In this document: positions 1 to 7,675 of the stretch, piece after piece
How the letters are laid out: every line of letters starts with the position of its first letter
How positions within the stretch are numbered: position 1 is the first letter of the stretch
From: Vulcanimicrobiota bacterium
GTDB taxonomy: Bacteria > Vulcanimicrobiota > Vulcanimicrobiia > Vulcanimicrobiales > Vulcanimicrobiaceae
Reading direction: 5' to 3'
NCBI GenBank assembly: GCA_027306785.1
Contig: DAHUZB010000022.1
Coordinates: forward strand, 62,001 to 126,000
DNA: 64,000 nt
Program-made: the position numbers and the translations under genes
Notes under the pieces: generated by a model
Databases searched by the model: none
What the model was told of the DNA's origin: nothing
The model's input: only the letters and a program-made list of their open reading frames with translations

Positions 1-806
1 TCGGCAACCGCGACGACGCGCGCTTCGAACGGAATGCTCGTTCCGATCAGACCGTCGGGGTACCCCGCGCCGTCGAAGCGTTCGTGATGCGCACGCACCA
101 CGAGCGAGCAGCGCTGCAGCGACGGAATCTGATTGAGAATCCGCGAGCCGGCGGCCGAATGATCGCGCATGATGTCCCATTCCGCCGGTGAGAGCGGGCC
201 GGGTTTCATCAGCACCTCATCGGGCGTCGAAATCTTTCCGATGTCGTGGAGCAGCGCGCAGAGAGCGATGAATTCGACCGTCTCCGGCTCGCAATCGAGC
301 GCCGTCGCTAGGCGGCGAGCCCATTCGGCCGTCGCCTTCGAGTGGCAGCAGGTCCCGTAATCGCGCTCCGCAAGCATTGCCAAAAGCGCATTGACGCTGT
401 CGGCCGACGGATGCGTGCGATCCGCATCCTCATCACCATCCGCGCCGAGCGCGGCGCGCTCGACCTCTTGCGTGAGTACATCGAGGAAAGCCAACAGTCG
501 ACGATGATCGACCTCAAAGGCCCCCGATGCGAGGGTGATAGCGTGCGCGGCGGCGCTCGTCATGTCAACGACGGATGCGCGACCAAGTCGCTCGGTTTCG
601 CGTTCGGCCCAGGCGACGAGCCCGACGGGTTTCGCGAGCGTCAGCGAGAGGCAGAGCCGGTCGAGCAAAACCTCGAGGGTCTTCTCGACATCCTGATCGT
701 GCGCCGTCGAGGCCAAAGAGAGCTGCTGCACCGCACCATGCGCGAGCGCCGGAATCTCCTGACCAAGTGCGGCCCCAAGGGCCGTCAGCGTACGAACAGC
801 AGACAT
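1..806 (-). CDS. HD-GYP domain protein (C-terminus cut off by window edge)
   Basis: The reverse strand reads open from an ATG at 806 to the window edge, giving about 268 residues. The C-terminal part carries HDIGK and then HHERFDGAGYP, the metal-binding and signature motifs of HD-GYP domains, which are known as cyclic-di-GMP phosphodiesterases. The first 160 or so residues (MSAVRTLTALG...) are helical-looking and I do not recognise a sensor domain there. No membrane segment is visible. A weak GAAGAG lies just before the ATG. It follows the MalT-like regulator on the same strand after about 200 bases, so it may be the last member of that cluster or have its own promoter. Family assignment is firm; activity and signal are inference. 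Confidence 0.88.
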   Translation of the reverse strand, partial: MSAVRTLTALGAALGQEIPALAHGAVQQLSLASTAHDQDVEKTLEVLLDRLCLSLTLAKPVGLVAWAERETERLGRASVVDMTSAAAHAITLASGAFEVDHRRLLAFLDVLTQEVERAALGADGDEDADRTHPSADSVNALLAMLAERDYGTCCHSKATAEWARRLATALDCEPETVEFIALCALLHDIGKISTPDEVLMKPGPLSPAEWDIMRDHSAAGSRILNQIPSLQRCSLVVRAHHERFDGAGYPDGLIGTSIPFEARVVAVA

Positions 807-817
807 GAGCTCTTCGC

Positions 818-895
818 CTAGCCGACCGACGGTCCCGGAAGATCGGCACAAATGACGCCAATCGCGACGGCAGCAAGAACAACAGCGGTGATCAT
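818..895 (-). CDS. possible 25-residue hydrophobic peptide
   Basis: An ATG at 895 opens a short frame, MITAVVLAAVAIG..., ending in TAG at 818, 11 bases before the HD-GYP start codon. It would be one short membrane-spanning peptide. The nearest Shine-Dalgarno-like GGAG lies 12 bases upstream, which is rather far. It may be a small membrane peptide translated just ahead of the HD-GYP gene, or chance. No homology can be judged at this length. Confidence 0.28.
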   Translation of the reverse strand: MITAVVLAAVAIGVICADLPGPSVG

Positions 896-1003
896 TGGTA
901 CAAAAGTCTCCAAAACGAAAGAGTTCTGGAAGTACTGTACCGCGAGGGTCAGGCCAAAGACCCTACTGAAATTTAAGTAGACCCGTTCCGAACGACCGGG
1001 ACT

Positions 1004-3649
1004 CTAACGTACTACTTCGACATATCCAAGTTTTTTCGCGGCAGCGATCGCCTCGGCTCGCCCGTGACACCCGAGCTTTTCTATGAGATTTTGAATATGA
1101 GTCTGCACGGTGTAGACGGAGCGTCCCATCTCGCCGGCGATCTCCTTCGGTGAGAGACCCGCTGCAAGGTCACGAATAATGCGAATCTCAGAAGGGGTTA
1201 GTGATACTACCTCTTGCGGCTCGCGGCGCTGTTCGATCGCCTCAATCGCAATCGCAAAATAGCGACCGTATCCTCCGAAACCGGCTTCCCGCACAACGTC
1301 AAGGTCACCGTTAATGTCACGTGGCTCATAAGATGAGCTTTTAACCGCTCGTAGCAGTTCCTCGGTAATCTTCGAAAGCGCCAAAACAGCCGGGTGGCGA
1401 GATATCTTGACCTTCTTCAGAACCCTTTGCGCCATGGTGAGGCGACCGGTTAAAGCTTCGGCCAGAACGAGCATCAAGCAGCCGACATCTACGAGTTCTA
1501 CATTCGGTGACTGAGCCGGTCGAGTCTGCGCGAGCATCTCGATAGTGCTTTCAACCACCATCGCACTCTGCTTCGCCATTCCGTCCAAGGCTAAACACAA
1601 CGCGTATGATGCTCGCACGATAAAGCGGTCTGCGTAATATGGCTGACGATCTAAGATCGCACCGAAAAGACGATGCGCATCAGCGAAGTGCCGAGACCAG
1701 GCGTGGCGATGAGCTTGACTTGACGCGATGAAGTTAGCTCGAAGCGGATCGTCCATGCGGAGATCGGCCAATTGCCTTTCAATCTGACTCGCTCGATCCG
1801 CGTTCCCTCGCCTCGTCTCGAGGCTGAGCATAATAATCAGGGCATTCTGCAGTTCAAGGTAGTCGCCGGCTCGTCCGGATGAAGCAGCGGCCTGCTGGGC
1901 GTACCATAACGCCAACGCCGCGTCCGCTTCCGAAAGAAAGACGCCTAAGGAGAGATTATTATACGCTTTAGCGGCGATTGCCCACAGTGAACAGCCGGAG
2001 CCCATTTCGGCAGCTGCCAGTAAGTGGTCACGCGAGACGGCATACTCCCCGCACGAGAAATATACGCTGCCGATTCGCAGGTGCAGCCTCGCTCGGACCT
2101 CCTCGTCGCTGATCTCCCCCAGCGTAAGTTCAACCTGCCTGATCTTAAGTTTTGCGTCTTCGATCGAACCAAGTCTTGCGAGACTAACGGCCATCAGAGC
2201 CAGCGCTTCAGCTCTTACGTTCGCCTCGACCGCATTGTCGTCAACCATCGCGTCAAGCACACCAGTCGGTTCTATTCCCAGATAAATCTCCGAGATCGCC
2301 AACTGCAAGACGAGGTCATCGCGAAGTGCGGACGGGCCCAACATTGCAGCAGCTCGCCGCAAAAGGAGCAATCCTTGACGAACGCGACCTCGAAAGACCT
2401 CGACAAGGCCCTTAACGCCAACGACTACGGCGCGTTCGTCGAAGGCTGCGCCGGAGCAGCGGAGAAGCGCGGCTTCGACGTCATCTAGGAAGCCTTTGGA
2501 AATCAGTGCGTAGCCGGACGCTTCAAGAACGCGAGTAACGTCATCCAGTGCCTTAGACTCGCTATACAGGCGCAACGCATCGACAGTTCGGCGAGTCTTC
2601 TCCAGGACCGATCCGAGTCGAAGCGCACGGTCTTTCAGGCGCTCATTCCCACGCAAACGGAGTTGATGAAGTAAGAACTCTCGAAACAAGTCGTGAAGTC
2701 GATAGAGTTCGTCGGTATCCGTGTCTTGAATAAACGCGACACGTTGGCGCAGACCCTCAACCATACGTTTGGCTCGATCGTAGCCTGCGGCGACGAGGAC
2801 CTCGGTGTCGATCTCAGGCAGGAGGGCGGCGGTTTCGAGGAAGTCTCGCTCCTCGTCGTTGAGGGCGTTGTAGACTTGCTCGGCGAGATAGCGATAGATC
2901 ATCTCGCGCGTCATCGTCGAGATGTTGCGCAGGTCCACCGAGCGCGTCGAGGAGCGCAACGCGAAGCTCATCGCGGTCGCCCAGCCATCGGTGAGATTCA
3001 AGAGTTCGTAGAGTTCCTCGTCGCGGACGCCCAGACGGAACGCGCGTGCCGCGTCGCGGGCTTCTTCGATCGAGAACTTCAAATCGTGCTCGTCGATGGC
3101 GAGATCGCTCTCGCCGTACGCGAGCCACGTGCCGATCGGCAGGCCGAGCGCCGTACGCGACGCGATCACCCACTGCACGCGCCCTTTGGTGCGTTCGATC
3201 AGCGATGCGAGGAAGCGCGTGACCTCACGATCCTCCTGCGCGACGTGCAGATCGTCGATCGCGATGATACCGCGATAGCCTTTGAGATGCGCGTGCATCC
3301 ACATGGCCAGGTCGGCGCCGGGTGAATCCGACGATGCGTTCTTCTCATAGGCACCGGCCAGGGTCGCGCGCGCGTCGGGCGCCACCTCGGAGAGCGCGTC
3401 GGCGAAACCGCGCAGGAAGCCGAGCAGACCGCCGTTGTCCGGTAGCACATCGTAACGCACGCACGGCTCGTCGAGCGTGTCGAGAAACTGGCGCACCGCG
3501 ACCGATTTGCCGTATCCCGCAGGCGCGATCACGAGCACGATGCGCTGCATCGCGGCCGATGCGAGGCGTTCGAGGACGCGACGACGCAAGACCGGGACGA
3601 AAACGCCGCCGGTCTCGATCGTGCCGTCAGGCCGAACGGGCCGAATCAT
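1004..3649 (-). CDS. MalT-like LuxR-family ATPase transcriptional regulator
   Basis: The protein has 881 residues. The N-terminus carries a Walker A motif, GYGKS at about 45-49, and a Walker B-like IIAIDDLH near 133. A long helical TPR-like middle follows, then a C-terminal LuxR helix-turn-helix (LTPSEIRIIRDLAAGLSPKEI..., about 815-875). This is the layout of the large STAND/MalT regulators, which bind a ligand and ATP, oligomerise and activate transcription. The ATG at 3649 is 6 bases past the stop of the ABM-like gene, so it is probably translated from the same message. Base composition changes inside the gene: the part encoding the TPR and HTH regions (about 1004-2350) is near 50% GC, while the ATPase part is 62-70%, suggesting a mosaic origin. 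The ligand and target genes are unknown. Confidence 0.92.
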   Translation of the reverse strand: MIRPVRPDGTIETGGVFVPVLRRRVLERLASAAMQRIVLVIAPAGYGKSVAVRQFLDTLDEPCVRYDVLPDNGGLLGFLRGFADALSEVAPDARATLAGAYEKNASSDSPGADLAMWMHAHLKGYRGIIAIDDLHVAQEDREVTRFLASLIERTKGRVQWVIASRTALGLPIGTWLAYGESDLAIDEHDLKFSIEEARDAARAFRLGVRDEELYELLNLTDGWATAMSFALRSSTRSVDLRNISTMTREMIYRYLAEQVYNALNDEERDFLETAALLPEIDTEVLVAAGYDRAKRMVEGLRQRVAFIQDTDTDELYRLHDLFREFLLHQLRLRGNERLKDRALRLGSVLEKTRRTVDALRLYSESKALDDVTRVLEASGYALISKGFLDDVEAALLRCSGAAFDERAVVVGVKGLVEVFRGRVRQGLLLLRRAAAMLGPSALRDDLVLQLAISEIYLGIEPTGVLDAMVDDNAVEANVRAEALALMAVSLARLGSIEDAKLKIRQVELTLGEISDEEVRARLHLRIGSVYFSCGEYAVSRDHLLAAAEMGSGCSLWAIAAKAYNNLSLGVFLSEADAALALWYAQQAAASSGRAGDYLELQNALIIMLSLETRRGNADRASQIERQLADLRMDDPLRANFIASSQAHRHAWSRHFADAHRLFGAILDRQPYYADRFIVRASYALCLALDGMAKQSAMVVESTIEMLAQTRPAQSPNVELVDVGCLMLVLAEALTGRLTMAQRVLKKVKISRHPAVLALSKITEELLRAVKSSSYEPRDINGDLDVVREAGFGGYGRYFAIAIEAIEQRREPQEVVSLTPSEIRIIRDLAAGLSPKEIAGEMGRSVYTVQTHIQNLIEKLGCHGRAEAIAAAKKLGYVEVVR

Positions 3650-3655
3650 TGCCCG

Positions 3656-3988
3656 TTACGCCATCCTCTCGGACGGCGCCCGGTACTCCTCATCCCCTTC
3701 ATAATACCCCAGCAGCAGCTCCTCGAGGTAGAGCATTCGCAGTTCGCGATCCAAGCGGGCGTACGCTTGCGCGTGCTCGGCACGGAATCCGTCCCAGTCC
3801 GCCTTCGAGTCCCAGACGTCCATCACGATATAGACGCCGGGCTCCTTGCGATCTCGGAAGAGCCGGGTGCGGCGATAGCCCCCGTGGCGTCCGAAGAGCT
3901 GCGCCCACGGGCCGGTCGGTCCGTACGCGTGCTCGAAGGCCCGGGCCTGAGCGGGGTGCACCGTGTAGCGGTAGAGGAGCTCGATCAT
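3656..3988 (-). CDS. ABM-superfamily-like small protein
   Basis: The protein has 110 residues starting MIELLYRYTVHPAQARAFEHAYG. The pattern of a short beta strand, then YIVMDVWDSKADWDGF and a helix, fits the ferredoxin-like fold of antibiotic-biosynthesis-monooxygenase (ABM) and related domains, usually small dimeric cytoplasmic proteins. The ATG overlaps the stop of the upstream beta-propeller gene by 4 bases (ATGA at 3985-3988), so translation is likely coupled. A downstream acidic tail (YYEGDEEYRAPSE) is not part of the core fold. No catalytic residue can be named, so an enzymatic function is not claimed. Confidence 0.75.
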   Translation of the reverse strand: MIELLYRYTVHPAQARAFEHAYGPTGPWAQLFGRHGGYRRTRLFRDRKEPGVYIVMDVWDSKADWDGFRAEHAQAYARLDRELRMLYLEELLLGYYEGDEEYRAPSERMA

Positions 3989-6900
3989 CGCTTCGTCGTC
4001 GTGGTACTCCGCAGCGAGGGGAGCCCGGCCGCGCGGAGCCGATCGTCGAGACCGGCCGTCTCGGCGAGCAGGCCCTGATAGGCGGCGAGCGCCCGCCCGG
4101 TCAGTTGATGCAGAACGGCGTTCTCGCGCACCTGTTCCGCCGTCGGCGGCGCGGTCGAATCGTAGAACGTGTCGATCTGCGTCTGCATGCGTTCGCGTAG
4201 CCGGTCTACGAGGAAATCGTCGTCCTGATCGTTCTGCGGATTCGACGAAAACTCGGCGATCACGGCACGCGCACGCTCGCGGAGTGCATCGAGTTTTTGC
4301 GCGAGGTCGGGCTGTTCGGCCTCGACGGCGCGTGCGCGCAGCGGGGCGTTGCGTTCGATGAGGCTTGCGATATCGAGCGCATCGTCGATGCGCGAGAAGT
4401 CCGCAAGCAGCCCGACGATCGCGTTGCGATGCGCGGCAAGCTGCACCATCGTGTAGTGCGTGCGGGGATCCTGACGCACGGCGACGGTCTGCGTGAGCGT
4501 GCGTCCGTCGAGTTTCAAGCGCACGGTGTACGTGCCGGGAAGCACCGGTGCGCCCGGATCGTAGGTTCCGCGATTCCACTTCGGCGCGAACGTCCACGGG
4601 TGCACGTCGTCACCGGTGAGATCCCACGCGGTGCGATTGTATCCGGCGAGATTCGGCAGATCGTCGATGTGCCGCACCACCATCCCGTGCTCGTCGAGAA
4701 TCTCGATGCTCGGCGCATGCTTCGCGGGAGCGCTCTGATAGTACGTGATCAACGCGCCGTAGGGCGGTCCGGCGCCGTCGATTCGCGTGCCCCAATAGGA
4801 GTGTTCGTTCCACGCATAGGCCGTGCGCGGCGCAAAGAGCATCACGCCCGCACGCTTCGCCGCCGGATATGCCTCGAGCGGGGTGATGTCGTCAAGCACG
4901 TACGCGCCGCGGCCGTGCGTCGCGACGAGCAGATCGTTGCGATCGGGCTGAATCTGCAGATCGCGCACCGAGACGGCGGGAATATCGTTGCCGATCGCGT
5001 GCCAGGTCGCACCGTCGTCCCACGATGCCATGAGCGAGCGCTCGAGGCCGAGGAAGAGCACGTGCGGCGCGCGCGGATCGGAGAGAATGCAGCGCGCTTC
5101 GTCGTCGCGCGGAAGGCCCGCGTCGATCGCCTTCCAATGCGCGCCGTAGTCGTGCGTCGCGAACACGTACGGCGAGCGATCGCCGGTCATATGCAGATCG
5201 TACACGGCGTACGCCGTGGCCGGATCGTTCGCGGCGGGCGAGATCGATGCGAAGCGCCCGAACGGTGCGATGCCGCTCGGCGTCACATCGCGCCAATGCG
5301 CGCCGCCGTCACGCGTGAGTTGCACGCGGCCGTCATCGGTGCCGATCCAAATTTCACCGCGCGCGGCGTGCGAGGGCGCGATGCTCAGAATCGTGTCGCT
5401 CGTCTCCGCTCCGGTTCCGTCGAGCGTGATGCCGCCGGTCACGACTTGATGGGCGCGGTCGTTGCGGGTGAGATCGGGAGAGATCGCGCGCCAGTGCACG
5501 CCGCGATCGTGCGTGACGAAGAGCACGTTGCCCGCCGTATACACGCGGTTCGGGTCGAACGGATCGAACGCGATCGGCGTCTCCCAATTGAAGCGATAGC
5601 GCATATCCTTCGGATTCACAACGTTCTGATCGCGCAAATACGGCCCGACTTCGAAGGTCTCGTCGGTCGCGAGATCGTGCACCGACACCTCGCCCGCGAA
5701 ATTCTGCCCGCCCGCGGCCTGCCAGATCAAATGCGGATTGCCGGGATCGGGCAGCGCCCACGTGCCGTCGCCGCCGCCGGTGGTGATCCACTGGCTCGCG
5801 CTGATCCCACGCGGATTCCGCGGATCGGAGGGGCCGCACCAGAGGCCGTTATCCTGCAGCGCAGCGCAGATGCGATACGGCAGTTCGCGCGAGTAGCCGA
5901 TGTGGTAGAGCTGCGAGATCGGCAGCACTTTGCGCCACGCGAACGTCGCGCCGCCGTCGAACGAAAACGCCACGCCGCCGTCGTCGCCCTCGATGATGCG
6001 CCGTCCGTCGCGGGAAATCCACATCTCGTGATGATCGCCGTGCGTGCCGCGTCCGGTGATCGTGAAATGCCGCCCCCCGTCGGTGCTGACGGTCATATGC
6101 ACGTTCTCCGCCCAGAGACGATTCGGGTTCGTCGGATCGACGAAGATCGTGGAGAAATAAAACGGTCGCTCGTCGATGAGCGGATCGTTCGTCGTCATCG
6201 TCCAACGAGCGCCGCCGTCGTCGGAGCGCCAGAGCAATCCGTGCTTCGACTGAATCAGGGCGTAGATGCGTTCGGGATTCGACGGGGAGATCGCGATGCC
6301 GATGCGCCCGGTCTCTCCGGCGGGCAACCCGTGCCCGGTGAGCTTCGTCCACGTCGCGCCGCCGTCGGTCGAACGGAAGAGGCCGTCCTCGGGGCCGCCG
6401 CTTTGAAGGCTCCAGCCGGTGCGCCGAAACTGCCACATCCCCGCGTAGAGCGTCTGCGGATCGGCCGGGTCGGCGGCCAGATCCGATGCGCCGCTCGACG
6501 GGCCGAGATAGAGCGTTTTCTTCCACGTCGCGCCGCCGTCGGTCGTCACGTACACGCCGCGATCCGTGCTGTCCGCGAAGGGATCGCCGAGCACCGCCAC
6601 GGCGACGTGCGCGGTATCGCGCGGGTCGACGACAATGCGGCTTACGAGCGAATTGCGTAGCGCGAGAACGTGATGCCACGTCTTGCCGCCGTCCTCGGTC
6701 TTGTAGATACCGTCGCCCTGCGTCACGTCATTGCGCGGATTCGATTCGCCCGTCCCCACCCAGACGGTCTGCGTTCGAACCGGATCGATCGCAATCGCGC
6801 CGATCGACTGCACGTCTTGGCCGTCGAAGACCGGCGCGAAGGTGTTGCCGCCGTCGGTCGATTTCCACACGCCGCCGTCGGCCGCACCGACGTAATAGAG

Positions 6901-7077
6901 CGACGGATCGCGATCCGATCCCGCCACCGCGCCCAGACGTCCGCCGGAGACGGCGGGTCCGATGCTGCGGAAACGTAACGCGGCAAAGGGATTCGGATGC
7001 GCGGCGCGCGCGGGGAACGGGTTAGCGAGTGCGAGCGCGGCGAGCAAAGCGACCGCGAGCGTGCGAAGATGGCGCAT
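3985..7077 (-). CDS. secreted BNR/sortilin-type beta-propeller protein
   Basis: The protein has 1030 residues with a Sec signal peptide (MRHLRTLAVALLAALALANPFPARA). Many Asp-box/BNR motifs of the type STDGGxTW or DDGGxxW repeat through residues 30-700, predicting one or two large beta-propellers like those of VPS10/sortilin and GH74-like proteins. The last 300 residues hold a beta-sandwich-like stretch (YTVRLKLDGRTLTQTVAV) and a helical end. It lies in a minus-strand run and overlaps the upstream amidase-like gene by 56 bases. A second protein of the same design is encoded at 29957-32920. No catalytic pair for glycoside hydrolysis can be assigned; a binding or proteolysis-related surface role is equally possible. 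Confidence 0.9.
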   Translation of the reverse strand: MRHLRTLAVALLAALALANPFPARAAHPNPFAALRFRSIGPAVSGGRLGAVAGSDRDPSLYYVGAADGGVWKSTDGGNTFAPVFDGQDVQSIGAIAIDPVRTQTVWVGTGESNPRNDVTQGDGIYKTEDGGKTWHHVLALRNSLVSRIVVDPRDTAHVAVAVLGDPFADSTDRGVYVTTDGGATWKKTLYLGPSSGASDLAADPADPQTLYAGMWQFRRTGWSLQSGGPEDGLFRSTDGGATWTKLTGHGLPAGETGRIGIAISPSNPERIYALIQSKHGLLWRSDDGGARWTMTTNDPLIDERPFYFSTIFVDPTNPNRLWAENVHMTVSTDGGRHFTITGRGTHGDHHEMWISRDGRRIIEGDDGGVAFSFDGGATFAWRKVLPISQLYHIGYSRELPYRICAALQDNGLWCGPSDPRNPRGISASQWITTGGGDGTWALPDPGNPHLIWQAAGGQNFAGEVSVHDLATDETFEVGPYLRDQNVVNPKDMRYRFNWETPIAFDPFDPNRVYTAGNVLFVTHDRGVHWRAISPDLTRNDRAHQVVTGGITLDGTGAETSDTILSIAPSHAARGEIWIGTDDGRVQLTRDGGAHWRDVTPSGIAPFGRFASISPAANDPATAYAVYDLHMTGDRSPYVFATHDYGAHWKAIDAGLPRDDEARCILSDPRAPHVLFLGLERSLMASWDDGATWHAIGNDIPAVSVRDLQIQPDRNDLLVATHGRGAYVLDDITPLEAYPAAKRAGVMLFAPRTAYAWNEHSYWGTRIDGAGPPYGALITYYQSAPAKHAPSIEILDEHGMVVRHIDDLPNLAGYNRTAWDLTGDDVHPWTFAPKWNRGTYDPGAPVLPGTYTVRLKLDGRTLTQTVAVRQDPRTHYTMVQLAAHRNAIVGLLADFSRIDDALDIASLIERNAPLRARAVEAEQPDLAQKLDALRERARAVIAEFSSNPQNDQDDDFLVDRLRERMQTQIDTFYDSTAPPTAEQVRENAVLHQLTGRALAAYQGLLAETAGLDDRLRAAGLPSLRSTTTTKR

Positions 7078-7675
7078 GCTTGTCGATCTTGGCCGGAAGC
7101 GGCACGTCCCCTTTGCCGATCAAGCGGCTCAGATAGAACGCGAGCAGATCGCCTTCGAAACGCAGATGCGATGCGAGCCATGCGTGCTGCGCCGGGCAGG
7201 TGAGTTCGCCGAACTCCAAGACGAGCGACGCGTCGCGCGCTCGAATCTGACGGTACGCGTAGTAGTCGCGCAGCCCGACGGTAAAATCGTCGGGCATGAA
7301 GCGAAACGGCGCGTACGCGCCGTAGAGCGCGCGCCAGGCATCGGCCGCCCCGCGATAGGCGGCGTCGTGGTAGCCGATCGACGCGCCGCTCGAACACGGA
7401 CGCGTCGATCCGTCGAAATGGATGAACACCGCCGCGTCGACGGCGAAGCGACCGTGAAAATCGGCCGGCTCGCGCACCACGCGCACGCCGTGCGCGCGCA
7501 GCACGCGCGTCGCTTCGTCGGCGACGAGCGGCGTCCAAGCGCGCTCGCCGGCGGCGCCCAGATTGCAGCGACGCCGCGGAAAGCGCGCGCACGAAGCCGG
7601 CCGCCCTTCGTGTCCGGCGGAGATCAGCACGTCGGCTCGAACGAGCGCCGCGGCGAGGGCGAGCGAGGCGATCAT
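7022..7675 (-). CDS. N-acetylmuramoyl-L-alanine amidase-like protein
   Basis: The protein has 217 residues, starting at the ATG (7675) that overlaps the stop of the upstream regulator by 4 bases. After a hydrophobic N-terminus it shows ISAGHEG, then AAVFIHFDGS and VLEFGELT. These match the order of zinc-binding His, second His and catalytic Glu in Amidase_3 enzymes, which cut the amide between peptide and MurNAc in cell wall. The N-terminus (MIASLALAAALVRAD) may be a short signal peptide. The last 30 residues are Arg-rich and overlap the start of the beta-propeller gene. Family call is by motif order only; it could also be a diverged zinc hydrolase with another substrate. Confidence 0.7.
   Translation of the reverse strand: MIASLALAAALVRADVLISAGHEGRPASCARFPRRRCNLGAAGERAWTPLVADEATRVLRAHGVRVVREPADFHGRFAVDAAVFIHFDGSTRPCSSGASIGYHDAAYRGAADAWRALYGAYAPFRFMPDDFTVGLRDYYAYRQIRARDASLVLEFGELTCPAQHAWLASHLRFEGDLLAFYLSRLIGKGDVPLPAKIDKHAPSSHARGRFARRARTR

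Noticed and set aside
962-985. Hairpin CTACT/AGTAG just after the LuxR regulator gene as a terminator
   Set aside because: Only a 5-base stem with an AT-rich loop and no T run; too weak to call.
4297-6660. Plus-strand open frame of 787 codons opposite the BNR protein
   Set aside because: Low-complexity Arg/Ala/Val translation; the reverse strand has a signal peptide and Asp-box repeats.
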